A DNA stretch of 17,388 bases from Clostridia bacterium (GTDB lineage: Bacteria > Bacillota_A > Clostridia > Oscillospirales > CAG-272). The notes beneath the pieces were generated by a model. That model was not told where the DNA came from and made no database searches. It saw only the letters and a program-made list of their open reading frames with translations. Below are positions 1 to 7,362 of the stretch, one piece after another. The stretch lies in the NCBI GenBank assembly GCA_017414605.1, contig JAFQLG010000084.1, positions 1 to 17,388 of the forward strand. The letters are read 5' to 3'. The stretch's first letter is position 1. Each line of letters opens with the position of its first letter. The position numbers were made by a program, and so were the translations under genes.

Positions 1-1
1 G

Positions 2-9
2 CCTCCTTA
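2..9 (-). promoter_or_regulatory. Ribosome binding site of the next minus-strand gene
   Basis: Read on the minus strand this is TAAGGAGG. It overlaps the TAA stop of the HlyD-like gene and is a strong Shine-Dalgarno sequence. The start codon it serves lies just outside the window, so the minus-strand gene cluster continues leftward with almost no spacing. In related Firmicutes the neighbour of this type of gene is often a YlmE/SepF-type cell-division gene, but that cannot be seen here. Confidence 0.6.
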
Positions 10-1287
10 GTCCAGAAGCTTTCCGTCATAGAGGTCGTTTCCTGAGGTTATGAGCAGGTCGTTTATGTTAAGATACGGTATCTCGCTCCAAACGTTGTCG
101 CGCAGATCCTCCTCATAGGTGCTGACAACGTAGTATCCGTTGCCCTCTCCCTTAACGGAAACGCGGCGCATCTCTACCATGTTGCCTACAAGCACGTAAA
201 CGTAATCGTACTGCTCGCCCTTGTATACAGCCTGTTTTGGAACGCGGTATCCCGAAACGCTACCCATATATATACGCACCGACTGCGTTCTTGAAAAAGA
301 TGCCGCAATCGAAAGGTCATAAGAGGAAAACAGCAGGTATGCGCTGTTTTCGTCTTGTTCGTCTACGCAAATGCGCTCCAGCGTCATATCAACCGTAACT
401 CCGTTGCTATCGGAAAAGGTAACGTCATAAACCGAGCCCTCTGAAAAAGCGAGGTAGGTCGCCTCATTTGCGGGTATCGCGATATACCATTTTGGAGTAT
501 AGATCATTCTTCCGATAACGCGTCCGATGCTCTCCTCGGGGGCGCTGCCTGCCAGCTCCAACAGCCCGTCAGGTGTTAGTGTATCGACCTTATCGGACGA
601 GAATATGTTTTCATATCCATCCGAGGAGTATGCAAAATTAAATCCGCTCTCGCTTACAAGCTCGGTGGCGTCGCCAAGGGAATCCCAAAGCTCCTTTTGC
701 TGCTTTTTAAGCTCCGAGAGCATATTTTTGGCGGTTTCTCCGCCGGTACCGACCGAGTATTCAACCATGGCTGATAGCAAAAGCTCGCCCGCCTTCTCTG
801 CCGCGGCAACGTCACCGTTTGCGGTGGCATTTGAATAGGAGTAATAATACTCAGCTATCTTTTTTGAGATCGCCGACAGATCTGAGCTGGTGCTGTTCTG
901 CTTAAGTCCGGACTCCATTAGCGCTATGCGCTCCGCAAGGCTTAAAAGCTGCTCTTCCTTTTGTGCTCTTTCTGCGCTGCCAAGCCCCGTTGATGAGTAG
1001 ACTGAAGCGAAGTGCTGACCAACGCCCACCTTCTCTCCGTCCCCAACAAGATAGTTTACCACTGTGCCGGCGTCTGCTACCAAAGCTCGCTCATCTCTGA
1101 ATATGTACCCTTCAAGATAAGCGTAGGACGAATCCGTAACGGTTTGTGTTCTCTGAGTTGAAACTGCGCTTGAAGAATTGCGCGAGAACTGAACTGCCAT
1201 ATACAAGCAAAGAACAAGACAAAGGACTAAAATGACTGCGTTTACCACAGTCTGCCTATAAGTCCTGACTCTTTTCTCCCTCGCCAC
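7..1287 (-). CDS. HlyD-like membrane-anchored periplasmic adaptor-type protein
   Basis: The 426-residue protein has a basic N-terminus and a single membrane segment at about residues 14-32, so most of it should lie outside the membrane. A short barrel-sandwich (lipoyl-like) half-motif with GTVVNYLVGDGEKVGVGQ follows at about residues 74-91, then a charged helical stretch rich in E, K, L and Q at about 105-200, and a beta-rich C-terminal half ending in a YRVPKQAVY-type segment. That order is typical of HlyD-family adaptor proteins found in Gram-positive bacteria, which lack an outer membrane; their role there is not well defined. The start is GTG at 1287, with GAGGG 8-9 nt upstream; an ATG further upstream runs into a stop. 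No transporter gene is adjacent, and the Shine-Dalgarno at the left edge implies a cotranscribed gene downstream. The family call is fairly sure; the function is open. Confidence 0.7.
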   Translation of the reverse strand: MAREKRVRTYRQTVVNAVILVLCLVLCLYMAVQFSRNSSSAVSTQRTQTVTDSSYAYLEGYIFRDERALVADAGTVVNYLVGDGEKVGVGQHFASVYSSTGLGSAERAQKEEQLLSLAERIALMESGLKQNSTSSDLSAISKKIAEYYYSYSNATANGDVAAAEKAGELLLSAMVEYSVGTGGETAKNMLSELKKQQKELWDSLGDATELVSESGFNFAYSSDGYENIFSSDKVDTLTPDGLLELAGSAPEESIGRVIGRMIYTPKWYIAIPANEATYLAFSEGSVYDVTFSDSNGVTVDMTLERICVDEQDENSAYLLFSSYDLSIAASFSRTQSVRIYMGSVSGYRVPKQAVYKGEQYDYVYVLVGNMVEMRRVSVKGEGNGYYVVSTYEEDLRDNVWSEIPYLNINDLLITSGNDLYDGKLLD

Positions 1288-1326
1288 GCTATGACCCTCT
1301 CATTCTCATTTTTGCAATATATAAAT

Positions 1327-1332
1327 ATTATA
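1327..1332 (-). promoter_or_regulatory. Candidate extended -10 promoter for the HlyD-like gene
   Basis: On the minus strand the 62-bp gap after miaA contains TG-T-TATAAT, an extended -10 element, about 40 bp before the GTG start. No good -35 hexamer is visible at 16-17 bp (only TTTAAT or TTTTAA). The gene may therefore have its own start point in addition to read-through from miaA. Confidence 0.4.
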
Positions 1333-1349
1333 ACATATATTTAAGCGTA

Positions 1350-2297
1350 TTAAAAGAGGTTTTTAGAAATTTTTGCAATATTTTCAAGCGATTTTACGCC
1401 GTTTTCGTCATCCACGTACACCTTTTTTGCATAATCCTTTGATGAAAACCACGTGATCTGGCGCTTAGCATACTTTCGCGAAGCCCGTTTGAGCTCGTCT
1501 ATACAGTACTCAAGGCTTGATTCTCCGCGAATATATGGGAAAAGCTCCTTGTAGCCTATCGCTTGAGAAGCGGTCTGGCTGCGAAGAAAAACTCCGTCTT
1601 CCATTAGCTGCTTGGTTTCCTCAACCAGCCCCAGCGCTATCATTTCGTCAACTCTTTTGTCAATGCGGCCGTAAAGAAGCTCACGATTGTTGAACGCAAG
1701 CGTTATTACCGTATGGTCGTATTTGTCTGAAACGGCAGAGTTGAGCTTGTCTATCTCGCTCTTTTTTTGACCCGTTACGATGCATATTTCAAGCGCCCTT
1801 ATCACTCTTTTGACGTTATTTTTATGTATACTTGCCGCCGCCTCGGGATCCAGATCGCAAATGCGTGCGTAAATCGCGTCAATTCCCTGTTCCTCTGCAT
1901 CCTTCCAAAGCCGCGCTCTTACACCTTCGTCTGCCGCGGCGCAGTCCTCAAGGCCACCTTTGAGCAGACGGTCCAGATAAAGTCCGGTGCCACCGCAAAG
2001 GATGGGCAACTTTCCGCGTGAGGCTATATCCTTTATCGCGAGCTCGGCATCGCGCACGTAGTCCGAGCAGGAATAAGGTGCATCCGGGGGAAGAATGTCT
2101 ATAAGATGATGCGGAACTGTAGCAAGCTCTTGTTTTGTCGGCTTTGCCGTTCCTATATCCATTCCGCGATATATTTGCATGGAGTCGCAGGATATGATCT
2201 CTCCGTCAAGCTCGCGTGACAGCTTAATGGCAAGCGCCGTTTTTCCCGATGCGGTAGGGCCTGTTATGGCAATTATTTTGGTCTTTTCTTGCGACAT
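1350..2297 (-). CDS. miaA: tRNA dimethylallyltransferase MiaA
   Basis: MiaA transfers the dimethylallyl group from DMAPP to N6 of adenosine 37 in tRNAs that read codons beginning with U. From the start chosen here the protein is 315 residues, the usual size. It has the P-loop GPTASGKT at about residues 13-20, the DSMQIYRGMDIGTAKP segment at about 38-53 that helps bind substrates, and CGGTGLYLDRLL at about 101-112. The start is ATG at 2297 because AAAGGAG lies 7-8 nt upstream. The open frame extends a further 15 codons upstream, but those codons run through the hairpin array and have no ribosome binding site. It lies 112 bp downstream of queA on the same strand; both genes modify tRNA anticodon-loop positions, and they probably share a transcript that carries the hairpin array between them. 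Confidence 0.95.
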   Translation of the reverse strand: MSQEKTKIIAITGPTASGKTALAIKLSRELDGEIISCDSMQIYRGMDIGTAKPTKQELATVPHHLIDILPPDAPYSCSDYVRDAELAIKDIASRGKLPILCGGTGLYLDRLLKGGLEDCAAADEGVRARLWKDAEEQGIDAIYARICDLDPEAAASIHKNNVKRVIRALEICIVTGQKKSEIDKLNSAVSDKYDHTVITLAFNNRELLYGRIDKRVDEMIALGLVEETKQLMEDGVFLRSQTASQAIGYKELFPYIRGESSLEYCIDELKRASRKYAKRQITWFSSKDYAKKVYVDDENGVKSLENIAKISKNLF

Positions 2298-2323
2298 ATC
2301 CTTGCTCCTTTCGTTAAGATCAA

Positions 2324-2409
2324 TGCGCATAGCGCAATTCATGGCGCAGCCAATTCATGAGCGTTTACGCTCAATTCATGCAACCGCACGGTTGCAATTC
2401 ATTGCATGC
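2324..2409. repeat. Array of four different perfect hairpins joined by identical 5-nt linkers
   Basis: On the plus strand the order is: TGCGC-ATA-GCGCA (2324-2336), linker ATTCA (2337-2341), TGGC-GCA-GCCA (2342-2352), linker ATTCA (2353-2357), TGAGCG-TTTA-CGCTCA (2358-2373), linker ATTCA (2374-2378), TGCAACCG-CA-CGGTTGCA (2379-2396), linker ATTCA (2397-2401). A partial palindrome GCATGC (2404-2409) then abuts the queA stop codon. Every stem pairs perfectly, yet the stems share no sequence except that each starts TG and ends CA, so the invariant block is CAATTCATG. The array fills most of the 112-bp queA-miaA gap and would lie in the shared mRNA, ending about 13 nt before the miaA Shine-Dalgarno. 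It is neither a terminator (no T-run) nor a CRISPR (constant part far too short). No function is known to me. Confidence 0.85.
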
Positions 2410-3498
2410 TTACTGAATGAACATTGCGTCGCCGAATGAGAAGAATCTGTATTTCTCACTTACTGCGGTGTTGTATGCTTCCATCACCTTTTCCTTGTTG
2501 TAGAATGCCGAAACCAGCATGATAAGCGTGCTTTCGGGGAGATGAAAGTTGGTTATCAGCGCATCAACCGCCTTGAATTTATAACCGGGATAGATAAATA
2601 TGCCCGTGTCGGCACTCATTGCGTGAACCGTACCGTCCTCGTCCGAGGCGCTTTCAAGCGTGCGGCAGGACGTTGTTCCAACGCAGATCACACGTCCGCC
2701 CGCGGCGCGACGACTGTTTATCAGATCTGCGCTCTCGCGCGACACCGAGAAAAACTCGGTGTGCATAACGTGTTCGTCCAACCTATCCGCTTTTACGGGG
2801 CGGAAGGTGCCAAGACCCACGTGAAGCATTACGGGCGCGATTGCAACTCCCTTTGCGCGAAGCTTTTCAAGTATTTCGGGCGTAAAATGCAATCCCGCCG
2901 TTGGCGCTGCCGCCGATCCCTCCTCGCGCGCATAGACCGTTTGATAGCGGCTGTTATCACCCAGCTGCTCGGTTATGTAGGGAGGCAGGGGCATAAGGCC
3001 TATGATGTGCAAAATATTATAAATGTTTTCGTATTTTTCCTTGTCGTATTCAAATCTGATAAGTCGGTTGCCCTCGTCCGTTATGCTGATGACCTCGCCT
3101 ACGAGTATTCCGCCGCCGAAAACCGAGCGCATTCCGACTCGCGCGCGTTTTCCGGGCTTTACAAGACACTCCCAAGTATCAAGCTCGCGCTGACGCAAGA
3201 GCAAAAGCTCAATCGCGGCATCATCTCTGCCCTCAACGTGACCGAAAATGCGTGCGGGAATGACCTTTGAGTCGTTGATGACAAGCACGTCGCCCTCGTT
3301 TATGTAGTCAACGATGTCGTAAAAATGCTTGTGGTCAATAGTACCCTGTTCTCTGTCAAGCACCATAAGTCTGCTGTGGTCGCGCTGCTTTTCGGGATGC
3401 TGTGCAATAAGCTCCTCGGGCAGATGATAGAAAAAGTCTTTAGTCAAAAGCTCTGTTGGCGCCTTTTTGTTTATAATTATCTTGTTTTCTGTGTTCAT
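2410..3498 (-). CDS. queA: S-adenosylmethionine:tRNA ribosyltransferase-isomerase QueA
   Basis: QueA moves the ribosyl part of S-adenosylmethionine onto preQ1 at tRNA position 34, giving epoxyqueuosine, the next-to-last step of queuosine synthesis. The protein is 362 residues from the start used here, close to the usual 340-360. Recognisable blocks are [14 protein letters not shown] near the N-terminus, [22 protein letters not shown], the [10 protein letters not shown] segment in the middle, and [17 protein letters not shown] near the C-terminus. The start is ATG at 3498, with AGGAG 7 nt upstream; a frame extension to 3558 crosses the promoter and is rejected. It is the first gene of the minus-strand queA-miaA block. 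No preQ1 riboswitch is visible in the short leader. Confidence 0.96.
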   Translation of the reverse strand: MNTENKIIINKKAPTELLTKDFFYHLPEELIAQHPEKQRDHSRLMVLDREQGTIDHKHFYDIVDYINEGDVLVINDSKVIPARIFGHVEGRDDAAIELLLLRQRELDTWECLVKPGKRARVGMRSVFGGGILVGEVISITDEGNRLIRFEYDKEKYENIYNILHIIGLMPLPPYITEQLGDNSRYQTVYAREEGSAAAPTAGLHFTPEILEKLRAKGVAIAPVMLHVGLGTFRPVKADRLDEHVMHTEFFSVSRESADLINSRRAAGGRVICVGTTSCRTLESASDEDGTVHAMSADTGIFIYPGYKFKAVDALITNFHLPESTLIMLVSAFYNKEKVMEAYNTAVSEKYRFFSFGDAMFIQ

Positions 3499-3516
3499 TT
3501 GAAGCTCCTGCGTGAC

Positions 3517-3530
3517 GCGCGCCCGCGCGC
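3517..3530 (-). other. GC-alternating palindrome in the queA leader
   Basis: The sequence is GCGCGC-CC-GCGCGC, a 6-bp stem with a 2-nt gap, or a 14-bp run of nearly alternating G and C. It lies in the predicted queA 5' untranslated region, about 10 nt upstream of the AGGAG ribosome binding site. A stem this GC-rich could affect ribosome access. It stands out because the surrounding DNA is AT-rich. Confidence 0.5.
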
Positions 3531-3557
3531 CGCATATAATTATAATATATTCAGTCA

Positions 3558-3586
3558 ATTATAACACAACATCAGGGCTTTTGCAA
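3558..3586 (-). promoter_or_regulatory. Sigma-A promoter of queA-miaA
   Basis: On the minus strand the elements are TTGCAA (3586-3581), a 17-bp spacer, and TATAAT (3563-3558). Transcription would start near 3551, leaving a leader of about 53 nt that includes the GC palindrome. TTGCAA is its own reverse complement, so the same hexamer could in principle serve dapA in the other direction, but the matching -10 on that side is poor. Confidence 0.75.
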
Positions 3587-3624
3587 TACCCTTATGTTAA
3601 AAAGCATACTGTGGAGGTCTTTTT

Positions 3625-4524
3625 ATGAGCAAAAACAAAAAGAGCATATTCAGGGGTGCGGCAACCGCGCTGATCACCCCGTTTTACAATGGCAGAATAG
3701 ATTACGACGCATTGAAGACTTTGATAGACCGCCAGATAGATCAAGGGATCGATGCGCTTGTTATTGCGGGCACGACGGGTGAGGCATCAACACTGTCAGA
3801 TGCCGAACACCGAGAGCTTTTACGGCGCTCCGCCGAATACATAGACGGCAGAGCTGTTGCCATTGCGGGAACGGGATCAAACGACACCGCCCACGCCATT
3901 GCCACATCACAATATGCCTGCAAGGTCGGATACGATGCCCTGCTTACCGTTACGCCTTATTACAACAAGGCAACAGCCGAGGGCTTGATACAAAGCTTTA
4001 CCGCTATCGCAGATGCCGTGTGCCGACCGATTATTCTCTATAACGTTCCGTCGAGAACGGGCTGCAATATTCCGCTGTCCGTTTACCGCGAACTTGCCAA
4101 GCACGAAAACATCGTGGCAGTCAAGGAAGCGAGCGGAAACATAAGCGCGATCGCCGAGCTTATATGCGAGTGCAGTGACGATCTTGACGTATATTCGGGC
4201 AACGATGACCAGACTCTGCCTATTCTCTCTCTTGGCGGAGAGGGTGTTATTTCCGTTGCTTCCAACGTTGTTCCGCGAGAAACCGTTGAGCTTTGCCGCG
4301 CTTGGTTTGAGGGAAACGCAGACGAATGCCGAGCTTTGCACCAAAAGCTTTTGCCATTGATGAAAGCAATGTTTTATGAGGTAAATCCGATCCCCGTAAA
4401 GACCGCGCTTTCCCTGATGGGACTTTGCACCTGGGAGTTGCGCCTGCCGCTTTGCGAAATGACACCCGACAATCTGCAAAAATTGAGAAAAACGCTGGTA
4501 AGATACGGAGTTTTGGACAGCTAA
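3625..4524 (+). CDS. dapA: 4-hydroxy-tetrahydrodipicolinate synthase DapA
   Basis: DapA condenses pyruvate with aspartate semialdehyde, the first committed step towards diaminopimelate for the cell wall, lysine, and dipicolinate for spores. The 299-residue protein has the usual length for this TIM-barrel enzyme. It carries GTTGEAS at residues 49-55 (pyruvate-binding threonines), TPYYNK at 110-115, YNVPSRTG at 139-146 (proton-relay tyrosine and the substrate-binding arginine), and the Schiff-base lysine K167 in VAVKEASG. The start is ATG at 3625 behind GGAGG. It is divergent from queA and ends at a terminator shared with the convergent GNAT gene, so it is probably transcribed alone. Its promoter is not clear: TATAAT at 3535-3540 is the best -10 but lacks a good -35. 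Related aldolases of the family, such as N-acetylneuraminate lyase, are less likely given these motifs. Confidence 0.95.
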   Translation: MSKNKKSIFRGAATALITPFYNGRIDYDALKTLIDRQIDQGIDALVIAGTTGEASTLSDAEHRELLRRSAEYIDGRAVAIAGTGSNDTAHAIATSQYACKVGYDALLTVTPYYNKATAEGLIQSFTAIADAVCRPIILYNVPSRTGCNIPLSVYRELAKHENIVAVKEASGNISAIAELICECSDDLDVYSGNDDQTLPILSLGGEGVISVASNVVPRETVELCRAWFEGNADECRALHQKLLPLMKAMFYEVNPIPVKTALSLMGLCTWELRLPLCEMTPDNLQKLRKTLVRYGVLDS

Positions 4525-4530
4525 ACATAA

Positions 4531-4560
4531 AAACACGCCGCGCAAATCGCGGCGTGTTTT
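4531..4560. terminator. Bidirectional terminator between dapA and the GNAT gene
   Basis: AAACACGCCGCG (4531-4542), loop CAAAT, and CGCGGCGTGTTT (4548-4559) form a 12-bp perfect stem flanked by A-rich and T-rich sides. It lies 6 nt after the dapA stop and 5 nt from the convergent GNAT stop, so it can end both transcripts. Confidence 0.9.
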
Positions 4561-4564
4561 GTTA

Positions 4565-5323
4565 TCAAAGCAAATGCAAATAATCGGGGTGTATCCTTAC
4601 GTCCTTTGTTCCGTCCTCAAGCACGTGAGCCAGACCAACGGGAATGTTTGAATCGGTAAAGATTATCTCATAATCCATACCTTTGATAAGAGCCGTTTCA
4701 AGCGAGTCTGCGCCCTCGGGCATGTAACCGAGGTCGTTGCAGTACATATAGAACTTGAAAAGGCAGTCTATTTCGTGTCGCCACTCAAACGTTGCCTTTT
4801 TGAAAACAAGCGAGCTTGCAGGCTTGTAATACTGCTTGCAAAATTCCTCAAACGTCTCGGGACTGTCACCAAGCGGGAAATAAAGGGGGCCTTTGACGGC
4901 GCCTGCCTTTGCACATCTCCAGCCATAAGGCTTGTAAAATGCCGTTATACGCTCGCTTGCCGTACAGAAAAGAGCCAAGGGGAGATCGTCTCTCGTTGCC
5001 ATATCCTGCTGCCAAGCCGCCATAACGATCCTGCCGATACCCTGACCGCGAAGGCTTTCGTCGGTTACGAAATGTCCCCAGTTTGCAACGGGACGCTCGT
5101 GACGGCCCCAGCCGGTCCAAAGTCTTGACAGAAGCTTTCCATTCTCGTCTGTGCAGATATAATATGTATCCTTGCACTCGTCCCGGAGCTTGCCCGCAAC
5201 GCGCATGCGCAGCGTTTCGGACCAAGGCTGTGCCAGCTCAAAGTCAACCAAGGACTCGGCAAGCGCATCTACTGAATCGGGTCTGTTCTGCCCCGTTACG
5301 TATACATCGATTTTGGTTTTCAT
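4565..5323 (-). CDS. GNAT family N-acetyltransferase
   Basis: The 252-residue protein has the acetyl-CoA pyrophosphate-binding signature LRGQGIGR at residues 91-98, preceded by FVTDESLRG, and the FYKPYGW block at 129-135 that usually closes the GNAT core. Residues 1-80 and 150-252 are extra compared with a minimal GNAT domain (about 150 residues); the C-terminal part may be a second, degenerate half. The acceptor substrate cannot be told. The start is ATG at 5323, because AAAGGAA lies 7 nt upstream; the ATG at 5329 is too close to it. It is the last gene of the FkbM-SDR-GNAT run, 44 bp after the dehydrogenase. Confidence 0.85.
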   Translation of the reverse strand: MKTKIDVYVTGQNRPDSVDALAESLVDFELAQPWSETLRMRVAGKLRDECKDTYYICTDENGKLLSRLWTGWGRHERPVANWGHFVTDESLRGQGIGRIVMAAWQQDMATRDDLPLALFCTASERITAFYKPYGWRCAKAGAVKGPLYFPLGDSPETFEEFCKQYYKPASSLVFKKATFEWRHEIDCLFKFYMYCNDLGYMPEGADSLETALIKGMDYEIIFTDSNIPVGLAHVLEDGTKDVRIHPDYLHLL

Positions 5324-5367
5324 GGTCATATTCCTTTCTGGCTTGGAAAATAAAATTGATTTTAGTA

Positions 5368-6132
5368 TTACTTTTTCTTTTGCTGGCGGCACCAGATATT
5401 CATTACCAACTTGTGCGGCAAAAGCTTTGTCAGCAGCACTTGTCCTCTGATGGAAGCTCCGCATACGGAAACGTCAAGTCCGCGGTACATATCGTAAACG
5501 GCGCGGCGCACTACCTCCTCCGAGGTAAAGAACTTGTTGTAATATTTGATCGTGTCGTCCTTAACTGCGCGGTCAAAGAACTCGGTCTTTACCCAACCGG
5601 GACAGACCGCTATCATCTTTATTCCCCTGCCCTTAAGCTCGCGGTTGAGAGCGCGGGTAAAGGACAGAACAAACGCCTTTGTTGCACCGTACGTTGTGAT
5701 ATAAGGCACGGGCTGAAATGCCGAGAGCGAGCCGAGCTGATAAACGTGACTACCCTTTGGCATATAAGGCAGAGTCAGATAAGTAACTGCCATAAGTGCT
5801 TTGCAGTTGAGGTCTATCATATTCATTTGCTCCTTCAGAGGAATATCCTCAAAGCTGCCGAATTTGCCAAAGCCTGCGGCGTTGACAAGTGCGCATACCT
5901 CAATGGGCTCCCCCGAAAGCATTTTCTGATAGGCATCGATGCTTGCTTCTCTTGACAGATCCATCTCAATAGGCAATATTTTCTTGCCTGTTTCGCTCTC
6001 GATCTCGCGGAGCTTGTCAAGGCGGCGAGCTATTACCCATATCTCGTCACATTCCTCAATTTTGTCTATCATTCTGACAAAATCGCGGCCCATTCCGGAC
6101 GAAGCACCTGTAATTACTGCTATTTTCTTCAT
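5368..6132 (-). CDS. Short-chain dehydrogenase/reductase (SDR) family oxidoreductase
   Basis: This is a classical SDR of 254 residues with an N-terminal Rossmann fold. It has the cofactor-binding TGASSGMG at residues 8-15, NAAG at 84-87, an asparagine in DLNCKA near 109, a serine in GSLSAF at 134-139 and the catalytic YGATK (Y148, K152). It should reduce a carbonyl or oxidise an alcohol with NAD(P)H; the substrate is not evident. R36-R37 after the second beta strand would favour NADPH. The C-terminus ends in a basic CRQQKKK tail. The start is ATG at 6132 behind AAGGAG. It lies 24 bp downstream of the FkbM gene on the same strand. Confidence 0.9.
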   Translation of the reverse strand: MKKIAVITGASSGMGRDFVRMIDKIEECDEIWVIARRLDKLREIESETGKKILPIEMDLSREASIDAYQKMLSGEPIEVCALVNAAGFGKFGSFEDIPLKEQMNMIDLNCKALMAVTYLTLPYMPKGSHVYQLGSLSAFQPVPYITTYGATKAFVLSFTRALNRELKGRGIKMIAVCPGWVKTEFFDRAVKDDTIKYYNKFFTSEEVVRRAVYDMYRGLDVSVCGASIRGQVLLTKLLPHKLVMNIWCRQQKKK

Positions 6133-6156
6133 AAGTTTTCTCCTTTTTCACGTTTT

Positions 6157-7245
6157 TTACTTTACCGCAAGCAATACCGTATCCCAGGCGGGAACGTATT
6201 TGCGGCGGCGGATATAAAGCTTATATTCGGGGAATTTTTCGTGTATCATCAGGGGCAGTTCAAATATATCTCCGCTTCTGTGATATAAGGATATGCACAG
6301 CGAGGGCATATACTTTTCAATGGTGCAAAGAGAGCCCTCGATAGCTTCTTTCTCGGCTCCTTCAACGTCGTATTTTATATAATCCGGAGCGGCTTTATCA
6401 ACAACGTTGTCAAGCGAATCGGCCGCTACCTCTATTATCTTTTTAGCCTTACCGACCTGCATTGAATCGCTATCCATGAGAGTTGAATTTCGGCTTCCTC
6501 CGCCGTCAAAGAACAGCGTGTCCCTATGGCTCCAGGCGGCAACGTTATATGCCTCAATGCTGAATCGGCTCTCTCCCGCGGCATAGTCGCAAAGCTTTTT
6601 ATAATTGCGCCCGTCGGGCTCAAACGCGATAACGCGTTCAAGGCTCGGCGCGACAGCACAAAGCTCTCTTACCGTGTCGCCGTTATAGGCTCCGAGGTCA
6701 GCTGCACATCTGATCTTCTCTGCGCCGAGCACGTCGCTCAAGACAAGGGAAAAATCAGAATAAGAGTAGCGAAGGTGCGCGACGTTGCCCGACAGTTTAT
6801 AAGATATTATGCTATCGTAGATCGACTTTGATTCTTGATCTGCCAAAAGAGAGCGCACGTGCGCTATTTTCTGCTCGTTCCGCTCATAAAACTCGGCATC
6901 GAAAAGCTCCGTTCCGCAAACGGGAACGTCAGGAGCATAAAGCTCGCACTCCTCGGCTATCCTATATACGTTTTCAAGCACGTCATCAAGACTTGATGCA
7001 AAGGATAGAAGAACGATCATATTATCCTTGCCATACTTCTCTTTCGCCTCGGAATAAGACAGAACGCGCTTTCCGCGAAAGCTATGTCCGCGAACAAAAT
7101 CATCGCTTGCAAAAAAGTCACATATTTCAATGCCGCGCTCGGCACAAACGGATAGGATTTTATCGGCTCCGTTACCCATGCCGTACATAACGACCTTTTT
7201 ATCCGTTTGGGCGAGATGCGACCACAAATCCTCAAGTTTTGGCAT
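6157..7245 (-). CDS. FkbM family methyltransferase with N-terminal nucleotide-binding-like module
   Basis: The 362-residue protein has two parts. Residues 1-115 begin with VVMYGMGNGADKIL (18-31), a glycine-rich turn of the IYGAGxxG kind often fused to enzymes of surface-glycan synthesis. Residues 140-362 are an FkbM-type SAM-dependent O-methyltransferase: motif I DLGAYNGDT at 183-191, AFEPD at 207-211, and KYDVEGAEKEAIEG at 291-304, the hallmark FkbM block. Such enzymes often methylate sugars or secondary metabolites; the target here is unknown, and no glycosyltransferase is nearby. The start is ATG at 7245 with AAGGA upstream, and it is the first gene after the minus promoter at 7308-7336. 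Confidence 0.88.
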   Translation of the reverse strand: MPKLEDLWSHLAQTDKKVVMYGMGNGADKILSVCAERGIEICDFFASDDFVRGHSFRGKRVLSYSEAKEKYGKDNMIVLLSFASSLDDVLENVYRIAEECELYAPDVPVCGTELFDAEFYERNEQKIAHVRSLLADQESKSIYDSIISYKLSGNVAHLRYSYSDFSLVLSDVLGAEKIRCAADLGAYNGDTVRELCAVAPSLERVIAFEPDGRNYKKLCDYAAGESRFSIEAYNVAAWSHRDTLFFDGGGSRNSTLMDSDSMQVGKAKKIIEVAADSLDNVVDKAAPDYIKYDVEGAEKEAIEGSLCTIEKYMPSLCISLYHRSGDIFELPLMIHEKFPEYKLYIRRRKYVPAWDTVLLAVK

Positions 7246-7264
7246 AATAAATCCTTTTTAGTGA

Positions 7265-7293
7265 TTGACACCCGCGCGATTTAGTGATAAAAT
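7265..7293 (+). promoter_or_regulatory. Sigma-A promoter of the HIT/nucleotidyltransferase operon
   Basis: TTGACA (7265-7270), a 17-bp spacer and TAAAAT (7288-7293) form a near-consensus promoter. The start point would be near 7300, about 60 nt before the HIT start codon. It faces the minus-strand promoter at 7308-7336. Confidence 0.8.
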
Positions 7294-7307
7294 AAGGGTG
7301 TAAAATA

Positions 7308-7336
7308 ATTATAGCAGAAGCACAAGCTTTTGTAAA
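7308..7336 (-). promoter_or_regulatory. Sigma-A promoter of the FkbM-SDR-GNAT operon
   Basis: On the minus strand TTTACA (7336-7331), a 17-bp spacer and TATAAT (7313-7308) are a near-consensus promoter. The start point would be near 7301, so this transcript crosses the opposing HIT promoter and the two start points nearly coincide. Confidence 0.8.
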
Positions 7337-7362
7337 TACTTTTTGGTCTAAAAGGAGAAAAA

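Noticed and set aside
2298..2342. Longer MiaA beginning at ATG 2342 or 2330
   Set aside because: The extra codons translate the hairpin array and have no ribosome binding site; ATG 2297 has AAAGGAG at correct spacing and gives the usual N-terminus.
2324..2409. CRISPR array or tandem terminators
   Set aside because: The constant part is only 5-9 nt and the variable parts are self-complementary, unlike CRISPR spacers. No T-run follows any stem on either strand, so these are not terminators.
2542..3270. Plus-strand open frame of 242 codons
   Set aside because: It is entirely antisense to queA, which has all family motifs; there is no independent evidence of coding.
3581..3610. dapA promoter TTGCAA-N18-CATACT sharing the palindromic -35 with queA
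   Set aside because: Its start point would fall at about 3617, inside or beyond the dapA Shine-Dalgarno, leaving almost no leader. The -10 match is also weak.
5083..5955. Plus-strand open frame of 290 codons
   Set aside because: It lies opposite the well-supported SDR and GNAT genes, has no family resemblance or ribosome binding site, and is a shadow of their codon bias.
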